Source: Paracoccaceae bacterium | GTDB lineage: Bacteria > Pseudomonadota > Alphaproteobacteria > Rhodobacterales > Rhodobacteraceae | Direction of reading: 5' to 3' | NCBI GenBank assembly: GCA_003565055.1 | Contig: PXDM01000035.1 | Span: 1 to 6,625, forward strand | DNA: 6,625 bases | In this document: positions 6,079 to 6,625 of the stretch, one piece after another | Position numbering within the stretch: the first letter of the stretch is position 1 | Layout of the letters: every line of letters starts with the position of its first letter | Notes under the pieces: generated by a model | What the model was told of the DNA's origin: nothing | The model's input: the letters and a program-made list of their open reading frames with translations, nothing else | The model's database searches: none | Made by a program: the position numbers and the translations under genes

Positions 6079-6625
6079 ATGGCTGTTATTCGTGTAACCA
6101 TGGATGATACAGAGTATACGGGAACAAACGACAATGATGTCTTCCGGGTCAATGGAACAGTCGTAACCGCAGGTCTGGAAATTGATGGCGTCGATGGGTT
6201 CAACACAATCAACAGCATACGCGGCGACCGCGGGCCGCTGGATTTCACTCAGCCGGGAGTTTCCATAAGCAATATCCACAGGCTGGAGGGCGCGAATATC
6301 GACGGCCCTGGTGGCGTGGAAGGCGGCGATGATACCTTCATCATCGGAGAAGACTTCTTTGCGGACCTGGTTGAAATAGATGGCGGGAACACCTTCCGCG
6401 GCTCGACTGCAGATTCTGGAAATGACACGATCATTTTTCGCGGCAGCGACGCCAGTGCTGAATTTGACCTTTCGGGCGTCACCATCACCAGCATCGAAAA
6501 CTTCAACATCGAATCCGGTCGTTTGCTGCTGACCACCGAAACTTTCGATGCGATCAAAGCCGGGAGCATAATCCTGGAAGGCGGTAGTGATGCTACGGTC
6601 GTGCTTCCGGGCTTCACACCGACCG
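6079..6625 (+). CDS. RTX-like acidic repeat protein, probably secreted; 3' end missing
   Basis: Partial gene with 182 residues visible and no stop before the right edge. The N-terminus MAVIRVTMDDTEYTGTNDND has no Sec signal peptide. The protein is rich in Asp, Gly, Ile and Thr, contains a single Lys and few Arg, and has no Cys. Segments such as EGGDDTFIIG (81-90), DGGNTF (101-106) and SGNDTIIF (113-120) are loose versions of the Gly/Asp calcium-binding nonapeptides of RTX proteins. There is no canonical GGxGxDxUx array in the visible part. A longer unit seems repeated about 75 residues apart: D55...VSISNIHRLEGANI...EGGDD against D130...VTITSIENFNIESG...EGGSD. This suggests a stacked beta structure. 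Such proteins are usually exported by a type I system through a C-terminal signal, which would lie outside the window, and act as adhesins, matrix proteins or enzymes. GC content is lower than in the polysaccharide genes. The function of the whole protein cannot be stated. Confidence 0.72.
   Translation, partial: MAVIRVTMDDTEYTGTNDNDVFRVNGTVVTAGLEIDGVDGFNTINSIRGDRGPLDFTQPGVSISNIHRLEGANIDGPGGVEGGDDTFIIGEDFFADLVEIDGGNTFRGSTADSGNDTIIFRGSDASAEFDLSGVTITSIENFNIESGRLLLTTETFDAIKAGSIILEGGSDATVVLPGFTPT

Noticed and set aside
5791..6279. Minus-strand open frame of 162 residues
   Set aside because: It runs antisense into the start of the RTX-like gene, is rich in Cys and has no recognisable motif. The plus-strand frame has a ribosome binding site and repeats.

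Overview
The window looks like a chromosomal segment of an alphaproteobacterium, most probably of the Rhodobacterales/Paracoccaceae. The reasons are high-GC coding sequence on the left, tightly overlapping ATGA gene junctions, and a gene pair resembling the head spike genes of the Rhodobacter gene transfer agent (GTA). This placement is inference; no 16S or other marker gene is present.

Layout. (1) Positions 1-3560, plus strand: four genes of a surface-polysaccharide operon. They are a family 2 glycosyltransferase cut by the left edge, a second family 2 glycosyltransferase, GDP-mannose 4,6-dehydratase (gmd) and GDP-L-fucose synthase (fcl). Each stop overlaps the next start as ATGA, so the four are very likely co-transcribed and translationally coupled. 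Gmd and Fcl together convert GDP-D-mannose to GDP-L-fucose, a donor for a fucose-containing capsule, exopolysaccharide or O-antigen. (2) Positions 3661-5263, minus strand, convergent with the first block: three genes transcribed from about 5300 leftward. They are a small spike-base-like protein (87 aa), a spike-fibre-like protein (330 aa) whose last third looks like a carbohydrate-binding beta-sandwich, and a 115-aa protein of unknown function. Stops and starts again overlap. No capsid, portal, terminase, tail or integrase gene is seen, so this is an isolated spike cassette and not a prophage end. (3) Positions 5264-6078: 815 bases without a credible gene. The stretch holds a candidate promoter for the spike operon, a possible relic of a transposase reading frame, an AT-rich segment and a hairpin followed by five T. 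(4) Positions 6079 to the end, plus strand: the first 182 residues of an acidic, repeat-containing, RTX-like protein, probably secreted or on the cell surface, cut by the right edge.

How the parts may work together. In Rhodobacter capsulatus the GTA head spikes bind the polysaccharide capsule of recipient cells, and the spike genes lie apart from the main GTA cluster. Here spike-like genes sit directly beside genes that make a capsule sugar nucleotide. The most interesting idea is that a particle adhesin and the genes for its polysaccharide receptor are physically linked. The fibre's C-terminal module has a much lower GC content than the rest of the gene, which suggests that the receptor-binding end was exchanged.
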